Assembly: GCA_965200775.1 (NCBI GenBank)
Contig: OZ241383.1
Coordinates: 558,001 to 622,000, forward strand
Direction of reading: 5' to 3'
Source: Poriferisocius sp965200775
GTDB taxonomy: Bacteria; Actinomycetota; Acidimicrobiia; Acidimicrobiales; Bin134
Length of the DNA stretch: 64,000 bases
The stretch's first letter is position 1; each line of letters begins with the position of its first letter. Shown here in pieces: positions 61,506 through 64,000 of this stretch. The notes under the pieces were generated by a model. It saw nothing but the letters and a program-made list of their open reading frames with translations, was not told the DNA's origin and did no database searches. The translations under genes and the position numbers were made by a program.

Positions 61506-62356
61506 CGCGTCCTGTCGCTATCGGGTTGGCCCAGATGGGCAGCTCACCCGGCGATGCAGGCGAAAATCGATCAAGGACCACCGAAGCAGCGAAACTGCTG
61601 TTCGACCAGGGTGCCCAGTTGATTGTTCTCCCCGAATTGGTCGTGCCTTGGTACACGGTGAGGCCCGACGAGGTTGCCCGCACGGCAGAGCCCCTCTGGG
61701 GGCCAACTGTCGAGGCGTGGACCGCCATCGCCGCTGACCACTCCGGCCTGATCGTCGGTGGGTTCTGCGAGCGCGACGGCGAGGCGTACTACAACACCGC
61801 TGTGGTCGTTGACCGAACAGGGGTTATCGGCCACTACCGCAAGCTGCATCTGTTCGCCGAGGAGAAGGTGTGCTTCACTCCGGGGGATCGAGGCCTCCCA
61901 GTAATCGAGACCCCGGTGGGGCGCTTGGGCTTGTGCATTTGCTATGACTTGAGATTCGTTGAAGTCGTCCGAGTGCTGGCACTGTCGGGTGCCGAGCTGA
62001 TTTGCGTGCCAACTGCCTGGACCGCCGGTTTCGATGCTGCGCAACGGGTTACCCCAGGATTCAGTCCCCAGGTTCAAGGCGCCGTGTCCCAAGCGAACCT
62101 GAGCCAGGTGTTCATCGCCTGCGTGAGCCAGGTGGGGACGCACTCGGGGGTTGACTTTCTGGGATCATCTGTGGTGGTCGACAGCTTTGGTCGGGTGGTG
62201 GCGGGCCCACTATCGGGCACCGAGGAGGAACAGCCGGTTATTTCCGTAGACCTCGATGACGTACAACGAGCCGAAGTTCGAGGACCGTTGATACGGCCGC
62301 GAGACGACCGGCGTGTCGACATTTACGGCCTGGCCTACGATGGCTCAATATTGTGA
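61502..62356 (+). CDS. Nitrilase-superfamily amidase (carbon-nitrogen hydrolase)
   Basis: Cytosolic C-N hydrolase of 284 residues. The Glu-Lys-Cys triad is visible as LIVLPELVVPW, HYRKLHLF and GLCICYDLRFVEV. Omega-amidases, N-carbamoyl-D-amino-acid hydrolases and beta-ureidopropionases belong here; an omega-amidase works in the lower nicotine pathway. Start ATG overlaps the cupin stop; the stop overlaps the CoxM GTG. It may hydrolyse an amide or carbamoyl group released from ring opening (inference). Confidence 0.9.
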   Translation: MTRPVAIGLAQMGSSPGDAGENRSRTTEAAKLLFDQGAQLIVLPELVVPWYTVRPDEVARTAEPLWGPTVEAWTAIAADHSGLIVGGFCERDGEAYYNTAVVVDRTGVIGHYRKLHLFAEEKVCFTPGDRGLPVIETPVGRLGLCICYDLRFVEVVRVLALSGAELICVPTAWTAGFDAAQRVTPGFSPQVQGAVSQANLSQVFIACVSQVGTHSGVDFLGSSVVVDSFGRVVAGPLSGTEEEQPVISVDLDDVQRAEVRGPLIRPRDDRRVDIYGLAYDGSIL

Positions 62357-63195
62357 AGCCCGCAGCATTTCGTTACGAGCGGCCTCATGACGTAGCCGAA
62401 GTCCTGCAACTTCTGGCAGAGCATGGTGACGAGGCCAAAATCCTGGCCGGTGGGCAAAGTTTGGTTCCGATGATGAACTTTCGTCTGGCCCGGCCTGAAG
62501 TAGTCATCGACATTGGCGCGGTTCCGGGTCTGGACGAGGTCGCAAGGGATGAGAAGCACCTCAGGATTGGAACCCGGGTGCGTCATGTCACGCTTGAGCA
62601 TCCCCAGCTCGATGGGCCGCTGAGTTCGGTGCTGGCCAGTGCGGCTCGCCATGTCGGCCATATCCCGATCCGGTTGCGTGGCACATTCGGCGGCTCCATC
62701 GCCCATGCCGACCCCGCTGCCGAGTGGTGCCTCCTGGCCCGGACGTTGGACGCCGACATTGCTGTCAGGTCCACCCGCGGGGAACGGGTCATTGCCGCCG
62801 CCGACCTGTTCGAGACGGCGTTCACCACCTCGATAGCCGATGACGAGTTGCTCACCGAAGTCCGCTTGCCAATGTTGGGCGATGACTGGAGAACAGGGTT
62901 CTCGGAGTTCAGCCGCCGATCCGGCGACTTCGCGGTAGTCGCGATAGCAACCGCGGTCAGGCTCGCGGAGGGACGAGTCGTTGAAGCACGAATCGGCGCC
63001 GCGGGTGTCGGGGCAACACCAGTCCGTTTGGCCCAAGCCGAAGACGCGCTGGTCGGTCAGTCAACAGGCCCTGATGCCATAGATGCGGCATCGGAGGTAG
63101 CCGGTACGGAGGTAGACCCACGGGGAGACATCCACGGGTCAGCCGAATACCGGCGCGACCTGGTGCGGGCGCTGACTCGACGAGCGCTCTCATGA
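62353..63195 (+). CDS. Molybdenum hydroxylase FAD-binding subunit (CoxM-type), second set
   Basis: FAD subunit of 280 residues: KILAGGQSLVPMMNFRLA, TFGGSIAHADPAAEW and EFSRRSGDFAVVA. GTG start overlaps the nitrilase stop; its stop overlaps the CoxL start, so it is coupled to the large subunit that runs off the window. A CoxS for this set should lie beyond 64000. Confidence 0.93.
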   Translation: MKPAAFRYERPHDVAEVLQLLAEHGDEAKILAGGQSLVPMMNFRLARPEVVIDIGAVPGLDEVARDEKHLRIGTRVRHVTLEHPQLDGPLSSVLASAARHVGHIPIRLRGTFGGSIAHADPAAEWCLLARTLDADIAVRSTRGERVIAAADLFETAFTTSIADDELLTEVRLPMLGDDWRTGFSEFSRRSGDFAVVAIATAVRLAEGRVVEARIGAAGVGATPVRLAQAEDALVGQSTGPDAIDAASEVAGTEVDPRGDIHGSAEYRRDLVRALTRRALS

Positions 63196-64000
63196 CGTCG
63201 GGTGGCCCCTGGGTCGGGCGGTCACTGCGTCGTGTTGAGGACCCAGCTTTTGTCCGCGGTGAGGGCCGTTATGTGGGGGACGTGGCGTCCGGGATGGTGA
63301 CGGCGCGATTTATTCGCAGCTCGTTGCCGACGGGAGTGATCCGATCCATTGATGGGCCTTGCTACACCGCGACCGACCTCGACGCGGCCGGTGTCGGCGA
63401 GATCACCGCAGTGCTTCACATCCCGAATTTCGTAAAGGTCCGCCAACCCCTGCTGGCCCGTGACCGTGTCCGATTCGTGGGCGAGCCTGTTGCCGTCGTT
63501 GTCGGGCGAACGCCTGAAGAAGCCGAAGACTTGGCCGAGCAGGTTGTCGTCGATCTGGAGCCATGCGACGACTCGCTGGTTCATTCCGCCGAAGCTGTCA
63601 CCAACACGGTTGTGGAAGGGCAGTTCGTTTCCGAGAGCATCGAAGAAGCCCTTGGTCGCGCCGATCATCTGGTGGAGGTAGTCCTCACGTCTCACCGGCA
63701 GGCAGCGCTGCCTCTCGAGACGCGCGGAGCCACTGCTGAGTTCGACTCGCGAACCGGGCGTCTGAAAGTTCATACCTCCACGCAGGCTCCCCATGTTGTG
63801 CGAACTGCGATAAGCGACCTGCTCCGAATTCCCGAAGCCGATGTTCATGTGGTGGCCCCCGACGTAGGGGGTGGGTTTGGACAGAAGCTGCCGCTTGCCC
63901 GTGAGGACGTTGTGGTCGCATGGCTGGCATTGCAGCGACGGGGGAGTGTGGCATGGATCGAGGACCGGTCGGAAAACCTCGCCTCGTCCTGGCACAGCCG
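63192..64000 (+). CDS. Molybdenum hydroxylase large subunit (CoxL-type), 5' part
   Basis: N-terminal 269 codons of a third CoxL, open to the window end. The N-terminus VGRSLRRVEDPAFVRGEG is diagnostic, followed by RDRVRFVGEPVAVVVGRTPE, SHRQAALPLETRGA and VAPDVGGGFGQKLPLARED, the first Mo-cofactor site. The C-terminal part with the catalytic Glu is outside the window. Starts by a four-base overlap with CoxM. Confidence 0.93.
   Translation, partial: MTSGGPWVGRSLRRVEDPAFVRGEGRYVGDVASGMVTARFIRSSLPTGVIRSIDGPCYTATDLDAAGVGEITAVLHIPNFVKVRQPLLARDRVRFVGEPVAVVVGRTPEEAEDLAEQVVVDLEPCDDSLVHSAEAVTNTVVEGQFVSESIEEALGRADHLVEVVLTSHRQAALPLETRGATAEFDSRTGRLKVHTSTQAPHVVRTAISDLLRIPEADVHVVAPDVGGGFGQKLPLAREDVVVAWLALQRRGSVAWIEDRSENLASSWHS

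Overview
The window reads as a high-GC actinobacterial chromosome. The evidence is GC-rich codon use, frequent GTG starts, a DUF222/HNH (13E12-type) element and strong AGGAGG ribosome sites. The many acyl-CoA, SDR, PhyH and amidohydrolase genes would fit an Acidimicrobiia-like lineage, but that placement is inference. No tRNA, rRNA, CRISPR array, transposase or integrase was recognised.

Left part (1-22.7 kb). Housekeeping and general catabolism: modB (cut by the window edge) and modA for molybdate uptake, valS, a PhyH oxygenase, an FMN 2-hydroxy-acid oxidase, an Lrp/AsnC regulator, a HAD hydrolase, the GTPase engB, an acyl-CoA dehydrogenase, two amidohydrolases, a quinone-type reductase, two SDRs, a dual-specificity-type phosphatase and an NDP-forming acyl-CoA synthetase. 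Between 5.9 and 10.5 kb lies a scarred segment. The 3' end of the hydroxy-acid oxidase and part of a DUF222/HNH gene each occur twice in the same order, next to a C-terminal VWA/CoxE fragment, a beta-propeller lipoprotein gene cut by an in-frame amber codon, and a run of 16 G.

Right part (22.7-64 kb). A dense catabolic supercluster, almost without regulators, whose families converge on oxidation and opening of N-heterocycles or cyclic amides. It holds parts of three molybdenum hydroxylases (CoxL x3, CoxM x2, CoxS x2), a ring-opening amidohydrolase of the barbiturase/cyanuric acid hydrolase family divergent from an amidase-signature enzyme, a dihydropyrimidinase/allantoinase-type hydrolase, and homologues of the 2,6-dihydroxypyridine monooxygenase and 2,6-dihydroxypseudooxynicotine hydrolase of nicotine breakdown. 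It also holds two old-yellow-enzyme reductases, an isochorismatase-type amidohydrolase, a nitrilase-type amidase, a DUF1989 protein, two M24 proteins with eroded metal sites, cupins, a single RidA and a triple RidA, and a complete BMP-type (nucleobase/nucleoside-like) ABC importer.

A working model is import by the BMP transporter, hydroxylation by molybdenum enzymes (with modAB on the same chromosome supplying molybdate), further oxidation or reduction by the flavoenzymes, ring opening by the cyclic amidohydrolases, and removal of amide, carbamoyl or amidino groups by the downstream hydrolases. RidA proteins would clear reactive enamine or imine intermediates. The substrate is not determined; pyrimidine-, pyridine- or hydantoin-like rings are the best guesses. 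The only candidate DNA-binding factors inside the cluster are a 52-residue ribbon-helix-helix protein and a similar tail on its DUF1989 neighbour.
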